A stretch of DNA of 64,000 bases. It comes from Prevotella sp. GTDB lineage: Bacteria; Bacteroidota; Bacteroidia; Bacteroidales; Bacteroidaceae. The position numbers and the translations under genes are program-made. Of this stretch, positions 1 to 7,232 are shown one piece after another. Position 1 is the stretch's first letter. Every line of letters starts with the position of its first letter. The stretch spans positions 1 to 64,000 of the forward strand of contig JAFPZD010000142.1 in assembly GCA_017417465.1 (NCBI GenBank). The letters run 5' to 3'. The notes beneath the pieces are model-generated. The model saw only the letters and a program-made list of their open reading frames with translations. It ran no database searches and was not told the origin of the DNA.

Positions 1-25
1 CATACCTTACATACCACTATATAGA

Positions 26-51
26 AGGCTGCGCTCATGCGCAGCCTTTTA
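26..51. terminator. Rho-independent terminator
   Basis: A perfect 9-bp stem (AGGCTGCGC/GCGCAGCCT) with a four-base loop is followed by TTTTA. It probably ends a gene lying left of the window. Confidence 0.75.
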
Positions 52-78
52 TTTATGGGATCAGTCAGATGTTTAGGC

Positions 79-228
79 AACCCGCGAATGTAGGGGCTGG
101 CCGCGAATGTAGGGGCTGGTCGCGAATGTAGGGGCTGGCACAAGACCTGCCCCTACACTGGCGGAATTCCCCTACACTGGCGGCCTGCCCCAACATTGGC
201 GGCCTGCCCCAACATTGGCGGCCTGCCC
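79..228. repeat. Inverted-arm repeat element with iterated arms
   Basis: Three copies of a roughly 19-bp unit containing GCGAATGTAGGGGCTGG are followed by a short centre (GGCACAAGACC) and then several roughly 20-bp units containing CCTGCCCCTACACTGG or CCTGCCCCAACATTGG. The two unit types are imperfect reverse complements, so the whole can fold back. The 30 bp across the centre (133-162) recur at 4837-4866 inside a coding sequence with one mismatch. The element ends directly at the stop codon of the next gene on the minus strand. Confidence 0.75.
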
Positions 229-1800
229 CTACAACTTCTCTATTCTACATTCGTGAGTCTTCTGTTCACGGTTATAGCTGATGGCAACGAGTAGGAGATT
301 GTCGGTATGCTGGGCAACCTTCTCGGGATAACGGCGTTCGCGAATCTGGTCGATGGCAGTGCCCGTGGTGCCGTCGTATTTCAGTTCGAGCACCATGGCA
401 GGCTTGCTCACGTACTTGCGTGGCAGCAGCACCAGGTCGGCAAACCCCTTGCCTGTAGGCAACTCACGGTGGAACACGTAGTCAGCACGGGCGGCATAGA
501 AGGCAATGGCCAGCACGCAGGCCATGGAGTTCTCGTTGTTGTAAGAGAGGATGCTGGTGTTGTCAGAATGGGCTACGTCAATAGCTCGTGCCACAGCCTC
601 GGCATCGCCGTTGAGCGTGTCTCGCAAAAGCTGGCGCGACTGGCGTAAGGCTTCGCTGACATGCTCCCAGTTACAGGCTTTCACGGCATTCTCCATTTCG
701 CCCCGCACCTCGTAGTTGGGTACATAGCTTTCACTCTCGCGCCAGTCGAAGCTCAGGTAGCCCAGATGTATAAGCACTGTGAGCACATCGTCGCGGTTGC
801 GAATGTCAGAGAGGTCGTTGCTAAATCCCGTTGGGTCAACGATGCTGCGTCCCCCGGCCAGCATGCTGATAATATCGTCTCGCAGTCCGTCGAAGTTCAT
901 GTTGATATAGCCCACAATGGCATCGAAGGCACCCGTCGAAGCCCAGAAGCTGCGGCAGCGGCCTGTACCCACTGCCTGCATGACCGAGTTGGGATTGAAT
1001 ACAGACTGTTCATCACCTATCTGATAGCCGTCGTACCACTGCTCCATTTCGTCGAAGTCCATGCCGTGCTTTTCAGCCAGTGCCTGCACCTCATCCTTCG
1101 TAAATCCGAAGTATTTTGCCATCTTTCGCGGCTCTACCATGGAGTACTCCAGAAAGTTGTTCAGCGCCGATTCTGTCTTATACTTCTTGATGGGCAGAAT
1201 GCCAGTAAGATAGGCAGCGGCGAACACGTCAACTGACTCCACGCCTTTGAACATGCGGCGCAGCCAGTTAACATAGAGGTCCATAGCCTTCGTGCCTGGC
1301 GAGAACTCGCGGCAGATGGCATCCCACTCGTCAATGATGAACACGAAACGCTCACCTGTAGACAAGGCGATGCGCTGCATAAAGGCCATCGCGTCGTCGT
1401 CGGCCTTCAGCTCCACTTGCGGGTAGGCATCGTGCAGGTCGGCCTTCAAGGCCTCCTGAATGTGGTCTACGATGGTGGCGTCGCTTTTATAACGGGTGAT
1501 GAACGACGTCATGTCGAGGAAAATCACTGGATACTTGTTCAGGTGCTCCTCAAATGAGGGGTCATGAGCTATCTGCAAGTCGGCAAACAGGTCGCGAGAC
1601 TGGCAGGAGTGGTCGTAGTAGGCCGCCAACATTTTTGCTGCCATCGACTTGCCGAAGCGACGGCAGCGTGTCACGCAGCTGAATTTCTGCTCGGTGAACA
1701 GCGTGTTGTTAACCACTGCTATCAGTCCCGACTTATCCACGTATTCACTGCGGCGTATCTGTCGGAAAGACTCGTTTCCACGATTGATGTAAATGCCCAT
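229..1800 (-). CDS. AAA-ATPase-like protein with C-terminal PD-(D/E)XK nuclease domain
   Basis: Roughly 520-residue member of the large Bacteroidota family that pairs an AAA-ATPase-like domain (PF09820 type) with a PD-(D/E)XK nuclease-like domain (PF08011, formerly DUF1703). The N-terminal part has a Walker A-like RRFGKS and a Walker B-like FVFIIDEWDAI. The C-terminal part has GFADLVLLP followed by MVLELKYDG, which fits the D...ExK nuclease core. A longer reading from a TTG at 1830 is unlikely because that TTG is part of the -7 promoter element; ATG at 1800 gives the usual MGIYINRG start. The cellular role of the family is not established. It stands alone and its 3' end abuts a repeat element. 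Confidence 0.8.
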   Translation of the reverse strand: MGIYINRGNESFRQIRRSEYVDKSGLIAVVNNTLFTEQKFSCVTRCRRFGKSMAAKMLAAYYDHSCQSRDLFADLQIAHDPSFEEHLNKYPVIFLDMTSFITRYKSDATIVDHIQEALKADLHDAYPQVELKADDDAMAFMQRIALSTGERFVFIIDEWDAICREFSPGTKAMDLYVNWLRRMFKGVESVDVFAAAYLTGILPIKKYKTESALNNFLEYSMVEPRKMAKYFGFTKDEVQALAEKHGMDFDEMEQWYDGYQIGDEQSVFNPNSVMQAVGTGRCRSFWASTGAFDAIVGYINMNFDGLRDDIISMLAGGRSIVDPTGFSNDLSDIRNRDDVLTVLIHLGYLSFDWRESESYVPNYEVRGEMENAVKACNWEHVSEALRQSRQLLRDTLNGDAEAVARAIDVAHSDNTSILSYNNENSMACVLAIAFYAARADYVFHRELPTGKGFADLVLLPRKYVSKPAMVLELKYDGTTGTAIDQIRERRYPEKVAQHTDNLLLVAISYNREQKTHECRIEKL

Positions 1801-1827
1801 AGTTATAAGGTGTTTTATTTCTTTCGG

Positions 1828-1859
1828 CAAAGTTACGCATTTTCTTCCTAACCACCAAA
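1828..1859 (-). promoter_or_regulatory. Promoter of the AAA-ATPase gene
   Basis: On the minus strand TAACTTTG (1828-1835) lies 20 bp downstream of TTTG (1856-1859), the Bacteroidota sigma-A arrangement. Confidence 0.7.
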
Positions 1860-1899
1860 TGAAAGTGAGAAAAAATGGCTTTGTCTTGAAACTTAGAAC

Positions 1900-1950
1900 A
1901 TGAACGCCGCCGGCGCCATCTACAACCTGAAGGGTCAGCGCGTTGAGTAG
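1900..1950 (+). pseudogene. Remnant of a surface-protein C-terminal tail
   Basis: Sixteen codons read AIYNLKGQRVE and then TAG, matching the Y-x-L-x-G-x-x-V tail of many exported Prevotella proteins (compare the ends at 22990, 36940 and 61970). No upstream coding sequence remains. Interpretation as a gene relic is an inference. Confidence 0.4.
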
Positions 1951-2186
1951 GCCCGCCCCCTACATTCTCAGAATCTGCCCAGAGATGTCTTGCGGTCCTC
2001 TCCTAGAAGTCTTGCGGTCCTCTCCGAATAGTCTATAGGTCCGCCCGACATCTGCTCTGCTGCCAGCTTTCATAAGCCGTTCTACCCTCCGTCCCTCGCG
2101 CGTACCTTATTATAATATATATACTCAACTTCCGCAAGCGATGAAAGCTATCTACAGCCAGCCCCTCTAAACTTTTTTGCCTTTTA
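1951..2186. other. Gap with short 22-bp repeats
   Basis: Within the stretch 1831-2244 that lacks a gene, 1986-2032 holds two copies of a 22-bp unit (CTCTCCTAGAAGTCTTGCGG core) related to the arrays at 17279, 38963 and 58464. I recognise nothing else before the ddl promoter. Confidence 0.5.
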
Positions 2187-2218
2187 TTTGGTTGTGTCGA
2201 TAAAAAGCAGTACTTTTG
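2187..2218 (+). promoter_or_regulatory. ddl promoter
   Basis: TTTG at 2187-2190 is followed after 20 bp by TACTTTTG at 2211-2218, 27 bp before the ddl ATG. Confidence 0.8.
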
Positions 2219-2244
2219 CAGCGTATAACAAATTAGAGAAAGAC

Positions 2245-3234
2245 ATGAAACCCACAAAACGCACTATCGCCATCGTCTGTGGTGGCGACTCTTCTGAGCA
2301 CGACGTGTCGTTACGTTCGGCACAAGGGCTCTACTCGTTCTTTGACAAGGAACGTTACAACATTTATATCGTCGATGTGAAAGGCACGAACTGGCAGGTG
2401 GAACTGCCTGACGGCACACTGACCCCTATCGATAAAAACGACTTCTCGTTCAAGATGAATGGCCGTCGCCGCTTCTTCGACTATGCCTACATCACCATCC
2501 ACGGTACACCCGGCGAGAACGGCATTCTCCAGGGCTATTTCGACCTGCTGCACCTGCCTTACTCGACGAGCGGCGTGCTGGTAGAGGCGATGACCTTCGA
2601 CAAGTTTGTGCTGAACCAGTATCTGCGGGGCTTTGGCGTTCGCGTCGCTGAGAGCATGCTTGTGCGCCGTGGCCAGGAGCGCAACATCGACGAGCAGGCC
2701 ATCGTTGACACCATCGGCATGCCCTGCTTCGTGAAACCTGCCAACGACGGCTCGTCGTTCGGCGTGTCGAAGGTGAAGAACAGCGACCAGCTGGCCCCTG
2801 CCCTCCGCAATGCCATGATGCAGTCGGACGAGGTGATGATCGAGGCCTTCCTCGACGGCACGGAGATCACCGTCGGTTGCTACAAGACGAAGGAGAAGAC
2901 GGTGGTGTTCCCCGTCACTGAGGTGGTGACGAAGAACGAGTTCTTCGACTACGACGCGAAGTACAACGGACAGGTAGACGAGATAACGCCCGCCCGCATC
3001 CCCGACGAGCTGGCCCACCGTGCGCAGGAGCTGACATCGGCCATCTACGACATCCTCCACTGTAACGGCATCATCCGCATCGACTACATCATCACCGAAG
3101 GCAATAAGCTGAACATGCTCGAGGTGAACACGACGCCAGGCATGACCCCCACCAGCTTCATCCCCCAGCAGGTGCGCGCCGCCGGCCTTCGCATGAGCGA
3201 CGTGCTTACAGAGATTGTGGAAAACCAATTTTAG
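2245..3234 (+). CDS. ddl: D-alanine--D-alanine ligase
   Basis: Cytoplasmic ATP-grasp enzyme that joins two D-alanines for peptidoglycan precursor synthesis. The N-terminal signature GGDSSEHDVSLRSA, the ITIHGTPGENG loop, the ATP-grasp VKPANDGSSFGVSKV segment and the metal/ligand motif EVNTTPGMTPTSF are all present. About 329 residues is normal for the family. ATG at 2245 is preferred: an upstream in-frame TTG at 2188 lies inside the promoter. The gene is followed immediately by the left inverted repeat of the four-helix-bundle unit. Confidence 0.95.
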   Translation: MKPTKRTIAIVCGGDSSEHDVSLRSAQGLYSFFDKERYNIYIVDVKGTNWQVELPDGTLTPIDKNDFSFKMNGRRRFFDYAYITIHGTPGENGILQGYFDLLHLPYSTSGVLVEAMTFDKFVLNQYLRGFGVRVAESMLVRRGQERNIDEQAIVDTIGMPCFVKPANDGSSFGVSKVKNSDQLAPALRNAMMQSDEVMIEAFLDGTEITVGCYKTKEKTVVFPVTEVVTKNEFFDYDAKYNGQVDEITPARIPDELAHRAQELTSAIYDILHCNGIIRIDYIITEGNKLNMLEVNTTPGMTPTSFIPQQVRAAGLRMSDVLTEIVENQF

Positions 3235-3720
3235 TGAATAGTGATTAGTGAATAGTGAATAGTTATGGTTAGTTTAAGCGCTAAAGTAGGGTAGATATGG
3301 TAATGAGAAGACCTGAAAGTCCACTTCAAAAAAAGTCTGAAGCTTATTCTGGCCGGATTATCCGACTTTATCACTATTTGGTTGAAACAAAGAGAGAACT
3401 AATAATGTCAAAGCAGATATATCGGAGTGGAACGAGCATTGGTGCTAATATTGCAGAAAGCAGGTTTGCTCAAAGTTCCTCCGATTTTATCAGCAAATTG
3501 AGCATTGCACTCAAGGAGGCTGGCGAGACACAATATTGGTTGGAAAATATATACAATGCGGGGTTAATTGACACGAAAGGCTATGAGTCGATGACTACTG
3601 ATAATACTGAACTTATAAAAATGCTCGTTTCCTCGATAAAGACGATGAAAAAGAAAGTCGGTACTATTTAATGCTCTGAACTAATCATAACTATTCACTA
3701 TTCACTATAAACTATAAACT
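3233..3720. mobile_element. Inverted-repeat-bounded unit carrying a four-helix-bundle gene (copy 1)
   Basis: The gene at 3297-3671 lies between inverted repeats: 3246-3274 and 3679-3707 are complementary at 28 of 29 positions. The arms are built from iterated TAGTGAA/TTCACTA heptamers and contain the conserved end GTTATGGTTAG. The right arm continues as ATAAACTATAAACT to 3720, where the next gene starts. No target duplication is obvious. Calling it mobile is an inference from the second unit at 27099-27557 and from the ORF-less relative at 3991-4077. Confidence 0.5.
3297..3671 (+). CDS. Four-helix bundle protein (23S rRNA intervening-sequence protein family)
   Basis: A 124-residue protein with the family core MSKQIYRSGTSIGANIAES and KLSIALKEAGETQYWL. 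This family is found as the protein encoded in 23S rRNA intervening sequences, and it is structurally related to the Avd accessory protein of diversity-generating retroelements. Its biochemical function is unknown. It is close to the 126-residue protein at 27146-27526, by eye over half identical. Its DNA is clearly richer in A+T than the neighbouring ddl and acyltransferase genes, which fits acquisition. No rRNA, reverse transcriptase or variable repeat lies nearby. Confidence 0.85.
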   Translation: MVMRRPESPLQKKSEAYSGRIIRLYHYLVETKRELIMSKQIYRSGTSIGANIAESRFAQSSSDFISKLSIALKEAGETQYWLENIYNAGLIDTKGYESMTTDNTELIKMLVSSIKTMKKKVGTI

Positions 3721-3723
3721 GTC

Positions 3724-5025
3724 ATGAACGAGTTTGATAGCATTCGCCCCTACGAGCCGGAAGAGATGAAGGAGGCTTTCGAAGCGCTGCTCGCTGACCG
3801 GCACTTCAACGCTGTGATGAAAGGGTTTGCACCGTGGCTGCCGAAAGGTGTGCGCAACGGCCTGTTGCGCCTGGCCTTTACGGGCGTCAAGACCCCGCTT
3901 GACTTTCAGAAACGGTTCATGAAGCCTGTGGTGAAACACATCATCAGGAAACACACCGACGGCTGCACTTATGACGACAAGGCGCTGACAGTGAATAATG
4001 AACAGTTGGTAGCTAATCGTGATGGTCGCGCAGGAGGTAACCATAACTATTCACTATTCACTATAAACTATAAACTAGACCAACGTTTCACCTTCCTAAG
4101 CAATCATCGTGACATCGTGCTCGACTCCGCCCTGCTCGATGTGATGCTCGTAGAGCATGGGTATCCGACGACAGTGGAGATAGGTATTGGTAACAACCTG
4201 CTGATCTATCCGTGGATAGAGCGGCTGGTGCGCATGAACAAAGCGTTCATCGTGCGGCGGGGACTGTCGCTGCGCGAGACGCTGGTGGCCAGCCAGCTGA
4301 TGAGCCGCTATATCCACTATGCCGTCACAAAGAAACGTGAGAACATCTGGTTGGCACAGCGTGAAGGACGTGCCAAGGACAGCAGCGACCATACGCAGGA
4401 CGCCGTGCTGAAAATGCTCGCCATGGGAGGAGATCTGAAGGAGCTGAACATCGTACCACTGACCATCAGTTATGAGTATGACCCGTGCGACTACCTGAAA
4501 GCACAGGAGATGCAACTGAAACGCGACAACCCGTCGTTTAAGAAGAGCCGTCAGGACGACCTCGACAACATGCGGACGGGCATCTTCGGATATAAGGGGC
4601 GCGTCCATTACCAGTGTGGCACACCCGTGAACGCGTGGATAGACGAGTTGACGGACCTGCCAAAGACGGAGTTCTATACGGCCCTCGCCAAACGTATCGA
4701 CCGCGAGCTGCACCGTGGATATAGACTCTATCCGTGTAATTACATTGCCCTCGACATGCTTAATGAAGAAGGAAGTAAGACTGGAGGTGGTATGGTTGAT
4801 GGTGGAGGAAGTAAGACTGGCTCTGACGAGCCATCGGGCTGGCACAAGGCCTGCCCCTACACTGGCTGCCCCTACACTGGCGAGGAGCGCCAGCAGTTTG
4901 AGGCATACCTGAAGGAGCAAATAGCAAAGATTCAGCTGCCACAGAAGGATGAGCCTTTCCTGCGTAAGTGCATCCTTACCATGTACGCCAACCCAGTGCT
5001 TAATAAAGTGAAAAGTGAAGAGTGA
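3724..5025 (+). CDS. 1-acyl-sn-glycerol-3-phosphate acyltransferase-like protein with two in-frame repeat insertions
   Basis: Acyltransferase of the PlsC superfamily, probably acting in membrane lipid acylation. Motif I is SNHRDIVLD (the NHxxxxD catalytic motif), followed by WIERLVRMNKAFIVRRG, the REGRAKD segment (motif III position) and NIVPLTISY (motif IV). Two stretches do not look like family sequence. Residues about 90-118 (3991-4077) are translated from an AT-rich foldback repeat and read ...NHNYSLFTINYKLD. Residues about 353-386 (from 4780) contain a glycine-rich duplication and WHKACPYTGCPYTG, copied from the repeat type at 79-228. Both keep the frame and both fall between conserved blocks. 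The last five codons (VKSEE) come from a GTGAAAAGTGAAGAGTGA repeat. Confidence 0.8.
   Translation: MNEFDSIRPYEPEEMKEAFEALLADRHFNAVMKGFAPWLPKGVRNGLLRLAFTGVKTPLDFQKRFMKPVVKHIIRKHTDGCTYDDKALTVNNEQLVANRDGRAGGNHNYSLFTINYKLDQRFTFLSNHRDIVLDSALLDVMLVEHGYPTTVEIGIGNNLLIYPWIERLVRMNKAFIVRRGLSLRETLVASQLMSRYIHYAVTKKRENIWLAQREGRAKDSSDHTQDAVLKMLAMGGDLKELNIVPLTISYEYDPCDYLKAQEMQLKRDNPSFKKSRQDDLDNMRTGIFGYKGRVHYQCGTPVNAWIDELTDLPKTEFYTALAKRIDRELHRGYRLYPCNYIALDMLNEEGSKTGGGMVDGGGSKTGSDEPSGWHKACPYTGCPYTGEERQQFEAYLKEQIAKIQLPQKDEPFLRKCILTMYANPVLNKVKSEE
3991..4077. repeat. ORF-less foldback element in frame inside the acyltransferase gene
   Basis: 87 bp (29 codons). The right part 4043-4076 is identical over 34 bp to 3687-3720, the right end of the four-helix-bundle unit just upstream. 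The left part (GTGAATAATGAACAGTTGGT) is an imperfect reverse complement of the right part, giving a hairpin with a loop of about 25 bases. All codons are sense codons in the host frame. Confidence 0.75.
4837..4882. repeat. Copy of the 79-228 repeat inside a coding sequence
   Basis: Positions 4837-4866 match 133-162 at 29 of 30 bases, followed by a further CTGCCCCTACACTGGCG unit. Just upstream a GGAGGAAGTAAGACTGG-type segment is duplicated (4768 and 4804 regions). Confidence 0.75.
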
Positions 5026-5028
5026 ATA

Positions 5029-5688
5029 ATGATGAAGATCCAACGTTTTTGCATATCCACAGTTTTGGCCATGCTGTTGCTGGCTTGTACCACCGACGCT
5101 TACGACAAGGGAGAGGGTGACTACTCGCTGATGACTGCCGAGATGGCCGACATCACCGTCGGTGATAAGTGCCAAGCCCTTAGTGCCACCACCGATGCAG
5201 ACGATCAACTGCTGTTCACGCAGCCGTGGACCACGTCGTGGTTTGTGACGCCCGACTCCGTCTATCGTACCGTGCTCTATTATAAAAAGGTGGAAAACAA
5301 CACCGTTGAGGCCCTCGGTGCGAGTAATGTCAGCGTGCTGCGCCCCCACGTCATCAAGGACATGAAGACCGACCCCGTTCAGTTCGAGAGTGCGTGGCTG
5401 AGTAGCAACTGTCGTTACCTTAACGCCAGCATCTACGTCATGCTGGGCGACACCAGCAACGAGCTGCTCAAACATACTATCGGCATGAACGTCGATACCC
5501 TTGAGACACACGAAAACGGAACGAGCACGCTGCGCCTGACGCTCTATCACGATCAGGGCGGCATGCCCGAATACTTTTCGCAACGTGCCTATTTGAGTGT
5601 GCCGCTTGACTCGCTGGACGTCGATAGCGTTAGCCTCAGCATCCACACTTACAATGCGGTGGTTGTCAAGCAGTTCGGCTTGCGTTAG
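5029..5688 (+). CDS. NigD-like exported lipoprotein
   Basis: 219-residue protein with a signal sequence ending in a lipobox (LLLAC, Cys about residue 20), so it should be lipid-anchored in the envelope. The size, the early TVGDKCQALSATTDADDQLL segment and the beta-rich remainder resemble the NigD-like family common in Bacteroides and Prevotella, whose function is unsettled. It starts three bases after the acyltransferase stop and converges with argR, overlapping its stop codon. The family call is moderate; the lipoprotein call is firm. Confidence 0.7.
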   Translation: MMKIQRFCISTVLAMLLLACTTDAYDKGEGDYSLMTAEMADITVGDKCQALSATTDADDQLLFTQPWTTSWFVTPDSVYRTVLYYKKVENNTVEALGASNVSVLRPHVIKDMKTDPVQFESAWLSSNCRYLNASIYVMLGDTSNELLKHTIGMNVDTLETHENGTSTLRLTLYHDQGGMPEYFSQRAYLSVPLDSLDVDSVSLSIHTYNAVVVKQFGLR

Positions 5689-6161
5689 TCGAGGCGCACA
5701 GCCTTGTTGAGGGAGTCGATGAGCTTCTGCCTCGTCACACCTTCGGCAACGACCATCATGATGCAGTCGTAGCCCGCCACTGTGCCCAGCACCTCGGGCA
5801 CGTCGGCCTGGTCGATGTTGTAGGCAATGGAACTGGCGTAGCCAGGCCGCGTTTTGATGACGCACATGTTGCCCGAGAAACGCACGCTGAAGACGCCTCC
5901 GCGTTGCATCATCTCGCGTACTGGCGACATGGGTCCCACGCGGTGGTACATCGTGTCGTTAGGCAGTACGTAGACGTAAGACCCCTGCATGGTGGCGGCT
6001 TTTGCCACTTTCAGCTGTTTGAGGTCGCGGCTCAGTGTGGCCTGCGTGACGACGAATCCTTCTTCCTTCAGTGCCGTTAGCAGCTCTTCCTGATTGCCTA
6101 ATTGCCTGCTGGATATGATGAGGCGCAAGGCCTCAAGCCTATCGTTCTTTTGCTTCATCAT
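5685..6161 (-). CDS. argR: Arginine repressor, ArgR family
   Basis: Transcription factor of about 158 residues that normally binds arginine and controls arginine biosynthesis and catabolism. The N-terminal winged helix includes the recognition segment VTQATLSRDLKQLKV; the C-terminal oligomerisation/arginine domain has GTVAGYDCIMMVV. In well-studied ArgR proteins the matching motif is GTIAGDDT, so the first of the two Asp residues is Tyr here and ligand binding may differ. Start at the double ATG 6158/6161; a longer reading begins upstream of the leader. No arginine genes lie in the window. Confidence 0.9.
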   Translation of the reverse strand: MMKQKNDRLEALRLIISSRQLGNQEELLTALKEEGFVVTQATLSRDLKQLKVAKAATMQGSYVYVLPNDTMYHRVGPMSPVREMMQRGGVFSVRFSGNMCVIKTRPGYASSIAYNIDQADVPEVLGTVAGYDCIMMVVAEGVTRQKLIDSLNKAVRLD

Positions 6162-6197
6162 TTTTCTATGAGGAATGAAATAGTTGCTATTTGGCTG

Positions 6198-6229
6198 CAA
6201 AGATAGTAAAAAGGTTTCGAATTGCCAAA
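6198..6229 (-). promoter_or_regulatory. argR promoter
   Basis: Minus-strand TATCTTTG (6198-6205) with TTTG (6226-6229) 20 bp upstream. Confidence 0.75.
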
Positions 6230-6324
6230 CTTTCTTGTAATTTTCTTTCGTTTTTTCGCTCTACAACACATTTTGCGATAGTCAGCGTGCCCGAAAGACA
6301 ACTTTTACGCCACCCCTCTGAGGC

Positions 6325-7101
6325 TCAATAGCTTGCCTGACAGGGTATGCCGAGGGCTATCACGCGGTCGCGGATGGCGTCGAGCTGTTCGTGTGTGGCT
6401 TTAAGAAGTCCGGCGGTGGGCGTCTCACGGTCGATGGTGTAGACCATCACCTGCTGTGGTGCAATGTCGGCAATGGCCTTAAGCCACGGCTCGACGTAGG
6501 CGTCGCCCGTGTTGTCAACACTGATGCCGTTTGCCGTGCCCTGCATAAACATGGTTTGGACGATGACATGGCCGCCGAAAGCCTTCATCTGAGCGATGAT
6601 GCTGTCGACGTCGTAGTTGCCAGTGGGGTTGTCGACACGCTTGATGTAGTCGGCATCGACGGTGTCGAGCTTTTGAATGTTGTTGTCGACGAGCAGCAGT
6701 GCGCTGAACACCTCGGGGCGATGGATAAGCGTGGCGTTGCTTAGCACGCTGACCTTTGCCTCGGGGCAATACTGATTGCGCAGGCGAATGGTGTCGGCGA
6801 TGATGTCGGCGAAGTGGGGATGGCATGTGGGCTCCCCGTTGCCGGCGAATGTCAGCACGTCGGGCACGCGCCCTTCGTCACGCATCTGGCGGAGGCGTGC
6901 CTCCAAGGCGGTGGCCACCTCGTCGCGCGAGGGTAGGGGAGCGTGGGCACGGTGGTCGGCATTGAGACCACACTCGCAATAGATGCAGTCGAACGTACAC
7001 ACTTTGCCGTCGGCAGGCAGCAGGTTGATGCCTAACGACAAGCCCAGGCGCCGGCTGTGTACCGGGCCGAAAATAGGTGAAGGATAGATGATAGTGCTCA
7101 T
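6325..7101 (-). CDS. Radical SAM protein
   Basis: 258-residue radical SAM enzyme. The [4Fe-4S]-binding CxxxCxxC motif is in CTFDCIYCECG near the N-terminus, followed by the SAM-contacting FAGNGEPTCHP segment and a TIM-barrel-like remainder. The length and the opening PSPIFGPVHSRRLGLSLGIN match a widespread uncharacterised clade with no assigned substrate. ATG at 7101 follows the promoter TAACTTTG; an upstream in-frame extension would run through it. Divergent from ftsX. Confidence 0.85.
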   Translation of the reverse strand: MSTIIYPSPIFGPVHSRRLGLSLGINLLPADGKVCTFDCIYCECGLNADHRAHAPLPSRDEVATALEARLRQMRDEGRVPDVLTFAGNGEPTCHPHFADIIADTIRLRNQYCPEAKVSVLSNATLIHRPEVFSALLLVDNNIQKLDTVDADYIKRVDNPTGNYDVDSIIAQMKAFGGHVIVQTMFMQGTANGISVDNTGDAYVEPWLKAIADIAPQQVMVYTIDRETPTAGLLKATHEQLDAIRDRVIALGIPCQASY

Positions 7102-7110
7102 AACGGCGTG

Positions 7111-7118
7111 CAAAGTTA
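7111..7118 (-). promoter_or_regulatory. -7 element of the radical SAM gene
   Basis: TAACTTTG on the minus strand, about 10 bp before the start codon; no convincing TTTG upstream. Confidence 0.5.
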
Positions 7119-7192
7119 CGCTTTTTAGGGCAGTAACGGGCATTTTGGGAGTTAAAAGGCGTTAAAGTAGCATGAAGTTCGCCAAAATGTTG

Positions 7193-7200
7193 TACCTTTG
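7193..7200 (+). promoter_or_regulatory. -7 element of ftsX
   Basis: TACCTTTG 33 bp before the ftsX start; the -33 box is weak. Confidence 0.55.
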
Positions 7201-7232
7201 CAGGCAGTTTGGCTTATTACGCCCAATAACGA

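Noticed and set aside
229..1800. Phage-defence system
   Set aside because: The ATPase/nuclease pairing is suggestive, but the gene stands alone with housekeeping neighbours and no second defence gene, so no such role can be supported.
1828..1830. TTG start for the AAA-ATPase gene (and similar TTG starts at 2188 and 34158)
   Set aside because: These TTG codons overlap the promoter elements; ATG codons downstream fit the family starts.
3233..3720. Diversity-generating retroelement (Avd-like gene)
   Set aside because: No reverse transcriptase, template repeat or variable repeat is present; only the four-helix-bundle family relation exists.
4096..5865. 589-codon minus-strand ORF over the acyltransferase and lipoprotein genes
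   Set aside because: It is antisense to two genes with clear motifs and shows Leu/His/Val-rich mirror composition. The same holds for long antisense ORFs at 13598-14977, 18325-19815, 29357-30235 and 62647-63870.
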